The notes beneath the pieces are model-generated. The model was not told the DNA's origin, searched no databases, and saw nothing but the letters and a program-made list of their open reading frames with translations. From assembly GCF_025118155.1 (NCBI RefSeq), contig NW_026251420.1:124001-188000 (forward strand): DNA of 64,000 bases, written 5' to 3'. Both the position numbers and the translations under genes were made by a program. This DNA is from Cokeromyces recurvatus. Its lineage: Eukaryota > Mucoromycota > Mucoromycetes > Mucorales > Mucoraceae. This document shows positions 22,017 through 32,015 of the stretch, piece by piece (position 1 is the first letter of the stretch; the number at the start of each line of letters is the position of its first letter).

Positions 22017-23699
22017 ATGACTATTTATCTTATTGAATTAAGTTATAAATCTTACAACCATGACAATAGAAGGCTCTCTAGTAAATTAAAGTACGAAAAA
22101 TCAGTATGGGAAAACATTGTCAAATCAGCGAATTCGATAGTAAGTGCATTGAATGAGGTTATGTTTACAGTATAACAACAGTGACGTTCCTAATTATTAT
22201 TATAGAGAAAAACAAAGCAAGCTTTCGTAGATGAAGGCGTCAAGACATTAGCGAAGGTAGCAAGTATAGCTTCAAAATTGGTCCAAGAAGCGTTAGAACT
22301 AGACGCAAATACCCCAAATAATGAACAACGAAAAGAAGAGGGCGACCCAGAGCAGGGAGATAAAAAAGAAAACGGAGATCAAAAAAAGGAGTTACAGGAA
22401 CGTGATGAAGTAGAAGAAGTATTCGACGAGACAACAGAGATGAGCAATGAACAGCGGCTACACGTTTTAGCTTATAAGAAATTTGCGGGAGATAAGATAA
22501 CGGATATGGACGAACACATATTCCACTCGAGTTTTGGAGATATGATGCCTGCCAAACAAGTTTTATTGAAAGCAGTTACTTCTCTTCTTAAAAAGTTGCA
22601 ATTAAATGAATTCGAACAGTGCGCTATAGAGCTCTCACTCTCAAGCATCTTTAACAAAATTAACCCAGCAATTGAAAAAGTTTTATATGAGCAATTAAGC
22701 AATCAAGCAGGACCAACCTCAACCCCCCTTGAACTAAAGGGCATCAGCGAAATCTCTTTTGGCTTGATGGAAGAAGTTATTGCAATCAAAGATGTTGACG
22801 AGATGCTGTAATTCATATATGAAAAAAAGAGTCAAATGGCCAAGTAAAAGAAGAGGTCATCGGAGGAGTTCATAATGCTCAGTATCTTAGAAAGAGTTGT
22901 GGAGAACTTTAACCTTTGGGGCTCAAGCACAAAAGATTCAGAATTAACTTTCTATCGACGTTTTGCCGAGTTGTTGGATATTTTGTTCAATGGTACTGAC
23001 ATTAAAATAGCCGATGGAGAAACGGGATCAAAGAGCAGCAAAACTGCAATCGAGATCAATAAGGCTTTGTTCCACACCTCGGACATATCGCCAACGTACC
23101 CAAGAAAAATTGATCTACTTCTAAATCTCAATGAATCTACCACTGTTGAATTGTCGTCTAGTGAATGGAAGAAATCGTCTGTCAGCGAAGCCGTCATTCT
23201 CAAACAACAAACAAAGAACTTGAAAACCAATACTTGCATTTTATCTACACTACGTTCATTATATGGTAGCCAATTTAAAGAAGTCTTGGCAATGGATTGG
23301 ATTGGGAATGTCGGATACTTGTTCAGGATAGAAAAAGACGATCAAGTATTCATAGCAAGCCAAATAGACAGTTTGATTATACCAGAAAATGTCGAAACGT
23401 TTGGTTTATTTAAAAACACCTTACAGAATCTATTCAAGCTGAAGTATTTTATGACAGACACAAGCGCTCTACTCAAGCAAGAATTATGCAAGATTGAGAT
23501 AAAGAAGAAGCTTACGAACATTGCCAGAAATACCATATACATCAATAACAATAACAAATTTCCCTATGTGTTTATACCCCCTGCAAAAAAAGAAAAGGCA
23601 GTAATGCTAGTGAACAAAATGATGCGAGTGAACAAGACGATGAAGGCGAATAAGATGATGCTGATTTATCGGAGTAAATATATATACATATTTGTTTAA
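22017..23699 (+). CDS. Lineage-restricted hypothetical protein, possible PD-(D/E)XK-like domain, frameshifted tail
   Basis: Three exons, 22017-22139, 22206-22807 and 22856-23699, stay in frame (about 522 residues). The N-terminal half is helical and acidic with no recognised domain. The C-terminal half contains KIDLLLNLNESTTVELSSSE followed by WKK, then VILKQQTKNLKTNTCILSTL and AMDWIGNVGYLFRI. I recall similar proteins as an expanded, uncharacterised family of Mucoromycota genomes. The D...ExxxEWKK spacing resembles a PD-(D/E)XK nuclease core, which is an inference. Near 23585-23605 an A run shifts the frame: the other frame continues as a Ser/Glu/Asp-rich tail (ASEQNDASEQDDEGE), whereas the open frame ends in repetitive Met/Lys/Asn. 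Intron 2 is weak (no pyrimidine tract), and the start could be a later exon. Confidence 0.55.
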
Positions 23700-24060
23700 C
23701 GAGAAGAATTTTTGACTTTGTTGGTAAAAAGAACCTTGCATGGTCTATGAAAACAATAATAAATACTCATCCTTTGATTTGATATGTCTTTGAGCATTAT
23801 GTGTCTGTTTAATGAATGATGTTGTTCTAATTAAATAAATTATTAAAAGTGGAATACTCAAAGCTCAGGTTGGATAATAATACCTGTCTCTGCTGAGTTT
23901 TCGTTCAGGGAGTGGGGGAAAATGCCAGCTGTATTTAAAAAGGCAATTACTGTCTATAAGATTTTCTCTCAAATGCAGTACAATCATGACATTTATTAGA
24001 GTTAACTGAGATTAATTCTCAGTCAGGGCAAAGACTAGAGCTCTAACACAATAACTTTAA

Positions 24061-24169
24061 TTATTCTATGGGAAAATATTCTTCTTTCAAGATATCTTCA
24101 TTTTGTTCCTGTCGCGAAGTAACCCGTTCTCCACAAGATATAAATAAGGATCCATCTTGCACTCATCTT
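24061..24169 (-). pseudogene. Orphan coding-like exon, frameshifted
   Basis: After an acceptor (TTTTTTTAG) at 24170 the minus strand reads DECKMDPYLYLVENGLLRDR. A one-base shift in AACAAAATGAA then allows NEDILKEEYFPIE and a TAA at 24063-24061. Composition and codon sense look real on both sides of the shift. No upstream exon was found. The family is unknown; it is probably a relic of a lost gene. Confidence 0.35.
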
Positions 24170-24799
24170 CTAAAAAAAAATTAAGTTTTTAAGTTTTATT
24201 TTAAATTTTTTATTGATAATAAAAGCTTTATACAAAGTTTTCACAGATTTATTCTGTCTTATTATTTTGTTATCTTTATCTTATCAACAAATACTCTTAC
24301 ATTATTAACCCTTATTTTATATACTTTGAATAATAATTGAACTTAACTCTTAATAAAAACTTATTGGCAAGTCTCAATGTACTAATTCTGTTCGTCTTCT
24401 TTTATTTCTCTTTTATTTCATTTATTTATATTTTTATTATTTAACTTACCTATATCACAACAGTTCATTAATTCCACTATATATATAAATATATATATGC
24501 TCTAAGATAATATAACATATCATAATTTAACCTATCATATCATAACATATTATAATACAATATAATACAATACAATATAGTCAACTCTATTCCTCTATTT
24601 TCACCTGTCCTTTGCAAACTTATTGTATCTTGTCTGATTTTATTTTCTCTATCTTTCTCTCTCTCTCTCTCTCTCTCTATCTGTCTATCTATCTCCCTTC
24701 CTTTTTCCTTCATCTTTTCCCCCTTCTTCCTTCTTCTTCTTCTACTTCTTCTTCCTTCTATATTAAATTAAATTTGGGGTGGATACTTAGTCTTTTGAC

Positions 24800-25140
24800 A
24801 AGCATTTGTTATGAGCCGACTTATAACTTCATGTTTCTTGATTAAACATGCAGATTATAAATTTATTCAAGGAATTCTACCTAGATTCTCCTGAAACTCT
24901 CTTGATCCACTCCATCAAATATTATTAAAGCTTCTAAGATTTCATTATCTATGACATATCTTATTCAGTCGTAACTAACACTTTTCTGATTCACATTTTA
25001 TTTAAGGCCTCTTTAACAATTCTTATAAATACTCCCCCCATCAATTTGAATTCATAAATAAAATCATTGACTTTAGAGCTATTATTCGAACTTATTGATT
25101 TCTTTTGTTTTTATATTATTTTTATGTTATAATATTTTAC
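24800..25140 (+). mobile_element. LINE 3'-UTR fragment (same family as 18560-20871)
   Basis: The plus strand here matches the minus strand of 18560-18880 over about 320 bp, with shared blocks such as GATTAAACATGC, TCGTAACTAACACTTTTCTG, CCTCTTTAACAATTCTTATA and AATTCATAAATAAAAT. Only the 3' UTR is present, as expected for a severely 5'-truncated LINE insertion. It is diverged from the first copy by substitutions and small indels, so the two insertions are not recent duplicates of each other. Confidence 0.85.
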
Positions 25141-25513
25141 AAGTAATATCACACTATCTTGTTTATCTTTAAAATGATAGAATAGCCCATATGTCCCCCC
25201 TTTTTTCTTTCTATTAATACTACAATTTGCACAAAATTGACAAATATGACTTGGTAACGTTATTTCTGTATTCTTCTTGTTTTTGTTATGTCTTAACACA
25301 TATTATGCAATTATATTTATTCATGAATTGAAAGTAGTTTTCTATTAAGAAAGAATAATAATTGGAAGCTACAAAATGAACAAGTTTTAATCCTATTTTA
25401 TATATATATATATATTATCAGAGAATATATATATACATATATATGTATATATATAAATGGCTTACTCAAGAAGAGCAGTAAAAAGAAGACATTACTTTAT
25501 TATTATCATACAT

Positions 25514-25608
25514 TTAGAGATTTACAATGATGGATTTCTTTAGATCAAAGTCATCTTCAGTAAAATGAGGAATAACTTTTTTACTATCTTGAGTAATGAC
25601 GCTGGTGA
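25514..25608 (-). pseudogene. Orphan terminal coding-like exon
   Basis: Following AG at 25610-25609, the minus strand reads TSVITQDSKKVIPHF and then TEDDFDLKKSIIVNL before TAA at 25516-25514. The amino-acid composition is coding-like, unlike the surroundings. No upstream exon was identified and no family is recognised. It may be the last exon of a lost or unseen gene. Confidence 0.3.
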
Positions 25609-26188
25609 CTATTATTATTTCTAAAGCGCATTTTTTATGTAAGCAATGTTATTTAACAGTCAATAGTTCATAAAAGCCCAATTTTATTTATTTATTCATT
25701 TATTTTTTTCCTTGTATTTTTTGATTCTACTCATATATCAGCTTCAATAGAGTAAATGATAATTCATTCCTTTATTTTTACCTCTATAAAGAATTACCCA
25801 GAGGAAATATTATTTTCCTTATTTGTGACGTCTCCAATAATAAGGGTCCTCTCCTACTTAGGTTTTATCATTGTTTGTTTGCTCTCCGATTTAAAAATTA
25901 ACATTTATAATCGTGAGAAAATAAATGTATACAACATGCAGCATTTAATTACCAGCAGAGAATATTACATAATATCCGCATTGTTTATTTTCCTTTATTT
26001 ATCCTTATAATCCTATATTAAAAATTTAGTCTTTTTACTTAATAACAAATATTAGAAAAACAAACAAATAAAAAAAAAAAAAGGCTATCCTTAATAAAAA
26101 TAGCGGAGTTAAATCAGTAATAAGCACTAAAAAAGAAAAAAAAATTTTTTTTTTCTATCTTTTTTAACTTACATTTTATCCCTAAAAA

Positions 26189-27968
26189 ATGGAGTTACCC
26201 AACCTTAATATCATCACATCACAAGGTTCCCTTAAGGAAGCTTTATTAGAGGTAAATGCAGATGGTCTTATTCTCATCTTTTCCAAAAAGGAATCGCTGA
26301 CTTCAGTTATTCCTTCCGTCCAACGCCATTTGGAACTTGATGGTACATTTGGTGATGACCTTCAATTGGTTTTACCTTCTGATGGTGAACCCTATGAACG
26401 CATCTTGATTGCCCCTACTGGTTCACTCACCAATGATTTTGATGATGTACGTCGTTTTAAAGACTGTGCTTATGAAGCTGGTCAACGTGCCCTTAAGGTC
26501 GGTATCCGTCGTCCTCTCGTTTGTTTTGCTGACCCACCACAGACACCTCCTTCAGCTTGGACCTTTAACGATCAACTTCATGATTATCAACATTATTTAC
26601 AAGTAACCATGTTGGCCATGTTGGAAGCTGAATTCGAACCCATCGATGTTCGTCGTCATCGTGCTCCTATTCAATTCGAGTCACTTACTTTCTTGACAGA
26701 GGATCAACTCGATGTGGAAACAATATTAAAGGAGGTTCGTGCAATGGAAGCAGGTCGTCGTGTGTGTAAAGATATTGGTAACCCAGATCCTGAAATCATG
26801 TCACCCATCAACATTGCCAATTATATTAAGGAACAATTTGCCAACCTTGATAACGTTAAAGTAACTGTAATGGAGGATATTGAAGAAATTAAAAAGAATT
26901 ATCCTTTAGCTCATGCTGTCACTAGAGCTTCTTTAGCTGTTGAAAGACATCATCCACGTATTGTTCATTTTGAATACAAGTCACCTGATCAGTCTCAAGT
27001 GAAAGAAAAGTAAGATTTGATTCCAACTATTTATTTGACTAAAAAAAAAGAGAGAGAGAGAGAGAAAGGGAGAGAGGGAGGGAATGATATATATATACAT
27101 ACATACATATATGTATATATCTATCCATACATGCTTATTAAGTTTTCTTTTTTTTTCTTTCTTTCTATGATATAGTCTTTATTTTGTAGGTAAGGGTGTC
27201 ACTTATGATACAGGTGGTGCTGATATCAAATGTAGTGGACATATGCGTGATATGTCTCGCGATAAATGTGGTGCAGCTGCTGTTGCTGGTTTCTTCAAAA
27301 CGATTTCAATGTTGAATCCAACCAAAGTCAATGTAACAGGTGGATTAGCTCTTGTACGTAATTCAGTAGGACCCGACATGTATGTCTCAGATGAAGTCAT
27401 CGTCTCACGTAACGGCACACGCGTCTTAGTAGGCAACACAGATGCAGAAGGTCGTATGGTGATGACCGACTTACTTTGTGAATTTAAGGAACGAGCCATT
27501 GCTTCCGAATCTTCTCAACCTTCATTATTATTTACATGTGCTACCTTGACGGGCCATGCCATCCGTGCTTATGATGGCTATGGTATTACATTAGATAATG
27601 GTGTAGCACGTCAAAATAAGGTAAGTCGACGTATTCATGATGCGGGTCATGTCTTGGGAGACCCCTTTGAGATCTCTACATTACGTCGTGAAGATTTAAC
27701 ATGTGTGAGACCTGGAAGATCAAGTGAAGACCTCGTCTCTGCTAACGATCAACCTTCTACCATGACCAATCGTGGTCATCAATACCCTGCTGGTTTTATG
27801 TTGCAGGCATCTGGTTTGAACAAGCATGGTATTGATGGTGATATCAAATTAGGATATACACATTTGGATGTTGCAGGTTCCGCTGAGACAACAGGTGCAG
27901 TTGGTTGGAGTTTACCTCGCGTTACTGCATCCCCCATTTTAGCTCTTACAGGTGCTTTCCTTCTTTAA
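26189..27968 (+). CDS. M17-family leucine aminopeptidase
   Basis: Two exons, 26189-27009 and 27176-27968, give about 537 residues, close to the usual 500-550. M17 enzymes are hexameric, two-metal cytosolic peptidases that remove N-terminal residues. The splice restores KENLYFVGKGVTYDTGG, where Lys and Asp of GKGVTYDTGG belong to the metal/catalytic site. Further family motifs are MRDMSRDKCGAAAVAGF and the signature NTDAEGRMVMTDLL. The N-terminal part (to about residue 200) is the less conserved macro-like domain. It ends with LDVAGSAETTGAVGWSLPR. The sequence resembles the metazoan and fungal putative-aminopeptidase branch more than bacterial PepA. The intron carries an (AG)n and TATA-rich microsatellite. 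It converges on the dehydrogenase gene, with 114 bp between stops. Confidence 0.92.
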
Positions 27969-28082
27969 AGGAAAACACAACAAACAAACAAACACACACA
28001 CGCACATACACACACACACACACAAATGACTTTTTATATGAAAGAAATAAAAAACAAAAATTTATAATTTATTTTATTTTTT

Positions 28083-29126
28083 TTATTTTGGAGAGGAGGA
28101 GGAGGAGGAGGAGGAGGAAGAAAAAAAGGGTTTATGTTCAGGAACAGGTGTGATCAATGTATTGTTTTCTAAAGCTGCTATTAAATTATCTAAAACCAAT
28201 TTTTCCATCTTGTATTGAGTTTCATTTGTGTAGGTACCTATATGGGGTAAGAGAACACAACGAGGATGAGCCAAGAGACCAGGAGAGATCTGAGGTTCAT
28301 CTTCAAAGACGTCTAAACCAGCAGCCAGGACCTGACCACGTTCAAGGGCCATGACCAAGGCAGCCTCATGAATCACCTTTCCACGTGCTGTATTGATCAC
28401 AATCGCTCCTTCCTTCATCAATCCAAATTCATGATAACTCAATAAATGAGTGGTAGTGGCAGGATCATGTGGACAATGGACTGAGATGATATCTGAGGTC
28501 CTCAAGAGTGTCTCTAATTGATCCACATAGGTTAAATTCAACTCCTTTTCCTTTTCAATAGGTAAACGATGGCGATTATGATATTGAATCTTCATATCAA
28601 AGGCAGCCATGCGTTTCGCGAGTGTGCAACCAATACCACCTGCCCCAATGATACCTAACGTTTTCCCTTCAGGGTCTATACCCATACGTACACCATGATG
28701 CCAGTAACCACGACGGAGATTATCGCTGGCAGCGAGTGCATTACGACAGCACATGAGAATCAGAAGGGCGGCAATATCAGCTGTGGCTTCATTGACAACA
28801 ATAGGTGTATGAGAAACCATGATGTGTCGATCAGCACAGGCATGTACATCGATTGTATCATAACCTGCACCACAATACACAATATATTCCACTGATTTTG
28901 GTAATTGTTGAATCAAGTCTGCATCAAACGCTCCTATCGTGCTCATAGACTCCGGTGAACGATAGATGACTTTTACCTCGTTATATTTGTCAGTATTACT
29001 ACAATCCTGAATAAATTCTTGACGCGAATTTGAAGTACAGTATTCAATCTTGTATTTCGACTGAAGGCTTTCTAAAATATCTGTAGCATATACAATACAA
29101 CCTACGATAAGAACTTGAGGGGACAT
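28083..29126 (-). CDS. D-isomer-specific 2-hydroxyacid dehydrogenase (glyoxylate/hydroxypyruvate reductase-like)
   Basis: A single exon encodes 347 residues. Members oxidise or reduce D-2-hydroxyacids with NAD(P)H. The Rossmann motif is LGIIGAGGIGCTLAKR, and the catalytic residues are visible as Arg in INTARGKVIHE, Glu in DVFEDEP and His in LLPHIGTYT. Length and domain order (catalytic, NAD-binding, catalytic) match. The C-terminus ends in a run of about eleven serines encoded by a GGA/TCC triplet repeat (28090-28120), which is probably a microsatellite slipped into the reading frame. The exact substrate cannot be assigned. Confidence 0.92.
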   Translation of the reverse strand: MSPQVLIVGCIVYATDILESLQSKYKIEYCTSNSRQEFIQDCSNTDKYNEVKVIYRSPESMSTIGAFDADLIQQLPKSVEYIVYCGAGYDTIDVHACADRHIMVSHTPIVVNEATADIAALLILMCCRNALAASDNLRRGYWHHGVRMGIDPEGKTLGIIGAGGIGCTLAKRMAAFDMKIQYHNRHRLPIEKEKELNLTYVDQLETLLRTSDIISVHCPHDPATTTHLLSYHEFGLMKEGAIVINTARGKVIHEAALVMALERGQVLAAGLDVFEDEPQISPGLLAHPRCVLLPHIGTYTNETQYKMEKLVLDNLIAALENNTLITPVPEHKPFFSSSSSSSSSSPK

Positions 29127-30362
29127 ATAAAAATAGTAAGGAAAAAAAAAGAGAGAGAGAGAGAAAGAAGGAAAATTATAAAATTGATTAAAATCTCCGT
29201 AATAATAACAAAAAAAAAAAATCGGACAAAAACTTTCGGATATGCAAGATATTTTTATCGGTATGTGTTTTAATTTAAATGGGTTTACGCTTCAAATAAA
29301 TCCTCTTACTGAATATCTGCAAAAGTTTTGTAAATCAGTATAGAATTGTATACATCTCTGATATAACGTAAAGTCAAAGTTTTTGTCTTTTTTTCTTACT
29401 GCAGCTGCTTCGTTATCCTCTATTTTTTTTTTTTTGAGAATGCTATAACTTTTAGGATCTTAATCCTGATATCCTTAACATAATAGGGCGAAATAGCACA
29501 ATAGTCATTTTTGCCTTTGATTTAAGCGTCTTGATAACAACGGAAGGAGTTTCCCTCTAATGATCATACGAAAAAAAAAATAGGTGAAAATGAAAACCTA
29601 CTTCATCTATGGATATATATACTGTTGTTTTCCAGAACTTGACCTATTTGTTATTAGTCTTTAATTTTTTTTTCAGGACTATTCCCTTCAACGACAGATT
29701 GGAAGTGTGCTTCTCTTGAGATGGGTTCGACATATTCTTAGTTGTAACATTTGTAGAGGGTCAACCTACACCACCTTGGAATATATCGAAGAGGCTCATG
29801 AATTCTTTGGTTAAACTCTCTAACCATTTGATTTGTAACCAACTCTATACTATCATCATCCATTAGATAAATAAGAAAGTTATGATGACCATCATCAGTT
29901 AGTAGGGTGATAGCCGGTAGACCAACAGGAGACTCTTCTCACCGCTAGGCTTTCTCTACTCAATATACTCATCTGTAACTTTGATATATGTATATATTTG
30001 CTTTTTCAATTGTATACTGCAGTGCTGAAAGGAATTTTGAGTTCACGAACAGATATTTTTTTTTTCTGACTCGAACAATACGATATTATTTTATTGTATA
30101 CTCAAATAGGGGTTTTTTTCAATAGAAATAAATGTTGACTTGTACTTGCTTACTTACTATTCATATAGCAGAAAAGACACTGTATTACGTAAGAAAGTAG
30201 GTGTAGCAGCAGCTATAGTAACAAGAAGAATCCTCTTCTTGGATAAAATAAATTTAAACTAACGAATTGAAAATTTACCCAGAATTTTTTTTTTTAAAAA
30301 AAAAAATAAATAAAAATCATTTTATTTTTATAAACATTCGTATACATTTACACATTTTTTTA
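29127..30362. other. Intergenic with one coding relic (29654-29938)
   Basis: About 1.2 kb lies between the divergent dehydrogenase and cyclin genes. Apart from the relic listed next, it contains A/T runs only. The 60 bp before 30363 include a poly-T/poly-A stretch (30288-30306) typical of starts in this genome. Confidence 0.5.
29654..29938 (-). pseudogene. Coding relic with an internal stop
   Basis: The minus strand is open for 66 codons, including EESPVGLPAITLLTDDGHHN and EFNQRIHEPLRYIPRWCRLT, then meets TAA at 29740-29738. The same frame stays open for 27 more codons (EYVEPISREAHFQSVVEG) to TAA at 29656-29654. Local composition is richer in G+C than the flanks. A CAA-to-TAA change would explain the stop. 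No start or splice partner is evident and the family is not recognised. Confidence 0.4.
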
Positions 30363-31846
30363 ATGAGTGAATCTTCACCATTAGTGGCTAATACAACTAC
30401 TACAGCATCCTCACAACAACAACAACAACTCGTAACCAGCCTTACAACTGGTTTATCATACAGACGATATTACCGACCTTATTTCACTAAACAGCAATTA
30501 GCCATTTTATCCAGTTTAAAAAAAGCGGGACCATTATCTATTGTAAAAGAAGCCAATGCACGACAATCCTATTGTAAATTTATTCAAGATGTTGGAAAGA
30601 AACTTGGATTGTAAATTATGATGAGAAAAAAAAATTTTTTTGTCTTTTTGTTAAGCAAGAAGATGCTTATTAGATTTCATTGACACTTTAATTTCTTTTT
30701 TTTTTCTTCTTCTTCTTCCTAGTCCACAAAAGACGATTAGTACCTCACAAGCTCTATATCATCGATTCTATCTTTATTATTCATTAAGAGATTATTCACC
30801 ACAAGTAAGGGCTTAACGAATAATGGAGATAAAAAAGAGAGAGAGAGAAAGAGATAGTCAAACATTAGTAATTGCTTTGAAAATAGGACATTAGTGTGAC
30901 ATGCTTATTTGTTGCTTCTAAAATTGAAGAAACCCATAAAAAGTTAAAAGACATTATTGTTGCTGTTCATAGTGTAAGATATCCAGATAGTAAAGAACTT
31001 GATCCAGAACATGTAAGTAAGAGAAGAAGTATATGAATTTATTTCTATTCTCTTACCAGAAATAAAAAATAGATATCTGAAGAACGTCGACGTAAGATTA
31101 TTAGTCATGAAAAACTTTTGTTAGAAGTACTTTGTTTCAATTTTCAACTAAAGCATCCATACGAATACATTATTAAATTTATTAAATGGATACAAGGTAT
31201 ATTAATAAAACGAAGAAGGAAAGAATATCATTTTTTTTTAAAAAAAAAATATGTAATATGTATATAGCTTCTCAAACTTCTTTGGATGGTAAAAGATTAG
31301 CCAAGAAAGCATATAATTTAGCAGTAGACAGTTATAGAACACCACTTTGCCTTGAATACCCTGCACATACGATTGCTGCTGGATGTATCTATCTTGCTTC
31401 ACGTCTTTTAACACAACAAGATAAATCATGTGTAGGTCTATCGAGGACTGAATGTTGGGATTCTCATTTTCTATCACGCATGGAAGATATTGAAGGTAAG
31501 AAGAAGAAGGAAAACATGTTTATATATAGTTATATAGTTATAAATGTATATGTGTATATTTATATGTGCATGCATATGTATCTGTCCTGGTTTAGATGTC
31601 TGTCAACAATTACTTGACTTGTACATTTCAATAAATTCAAATCGAGATGATATTGTCTCTGAATATACAAAGATTAAAATTGAATTAAATGAACAAGCAC
31701 AACAAAGAGGTGTGGATCCTCTTTTAAATGAAGAATTAATGACAAACAGCAAGCCTTCCTCTCGACTTGAATTCACATCTACAAATCCATTAGATATCGT
31801 GAATACAAATCAACATACTGTTTCTTATCATTTTTCAACTTTATAA
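30363..31846 (+). CDS. CTK2: CTD-kinase cyclin subunit, CTK2/cyclin K-like
   Basis: Six exons, 30363-30610, 30723-30804, 30887-31012, 31073-31196, 31268-31495 and 31596-31846, give 352 residues. CTK2 is the cyclin of the CTDK-I complex that phosphorylates RNA polymerase II CTD Ser2. A Ser/Thr/Gln-rich leader precedes RRYYRPYFTKQQLAIL. The cyclin box follows: RQSYCKFIQDVGKKLGFPQK, LYHRFYLYYSLRDYSPQ, VTCLFVASKIEETHKKLKDI, EVLCFNFQLKHPYEYIIKFI, then the CTK2-type LAKKAYNLAVDSYRTPLCLE with PAHTIAAGCIYLASRL. The last exon gives DVCQQLLDLY. An AT-rich microsatellite occupies one intron. Cyclin K/T proteins are the nearest alternative, but the YPAHTIAAG block favours CTK2. Confidence 0.88.
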
Positions 31847-31935
31847 CTAAATTATGATTATGATTATTTTTATTATTTATGTGTATATGTATATGTATAT
31901 GAATATAAAAAAAAAAAAAAAAAATGTTAATTTTA

Positions 31936-31981
31936 TTAACGACGCAAAAACCAATCAGACCAAGAAGTTGATTGCTGTTGC

Positions 31982-32015
<34 letters not shown>

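Larger units (their letters stand above)
23700..26188. other. Gene-poor zone with LINE 3' end, coding relics and AT palindromes
   Basis: This 2.5 kb region holds a LINE 3' fragment (24800-25140), two minus-strand coding-like exons (24061-24169 and 25514-25608), an ACTGAGA/TCTCAGT hairpin (24005-24023), a (CT)n microsatellite (24645-24680) and TATATA palindromes (25395-25455). Open frames at 24612-24845 and 25756-26010 are low-complexity and not called. The last 150 bp precede the aminopeptidase start. Confidence 0.5.
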
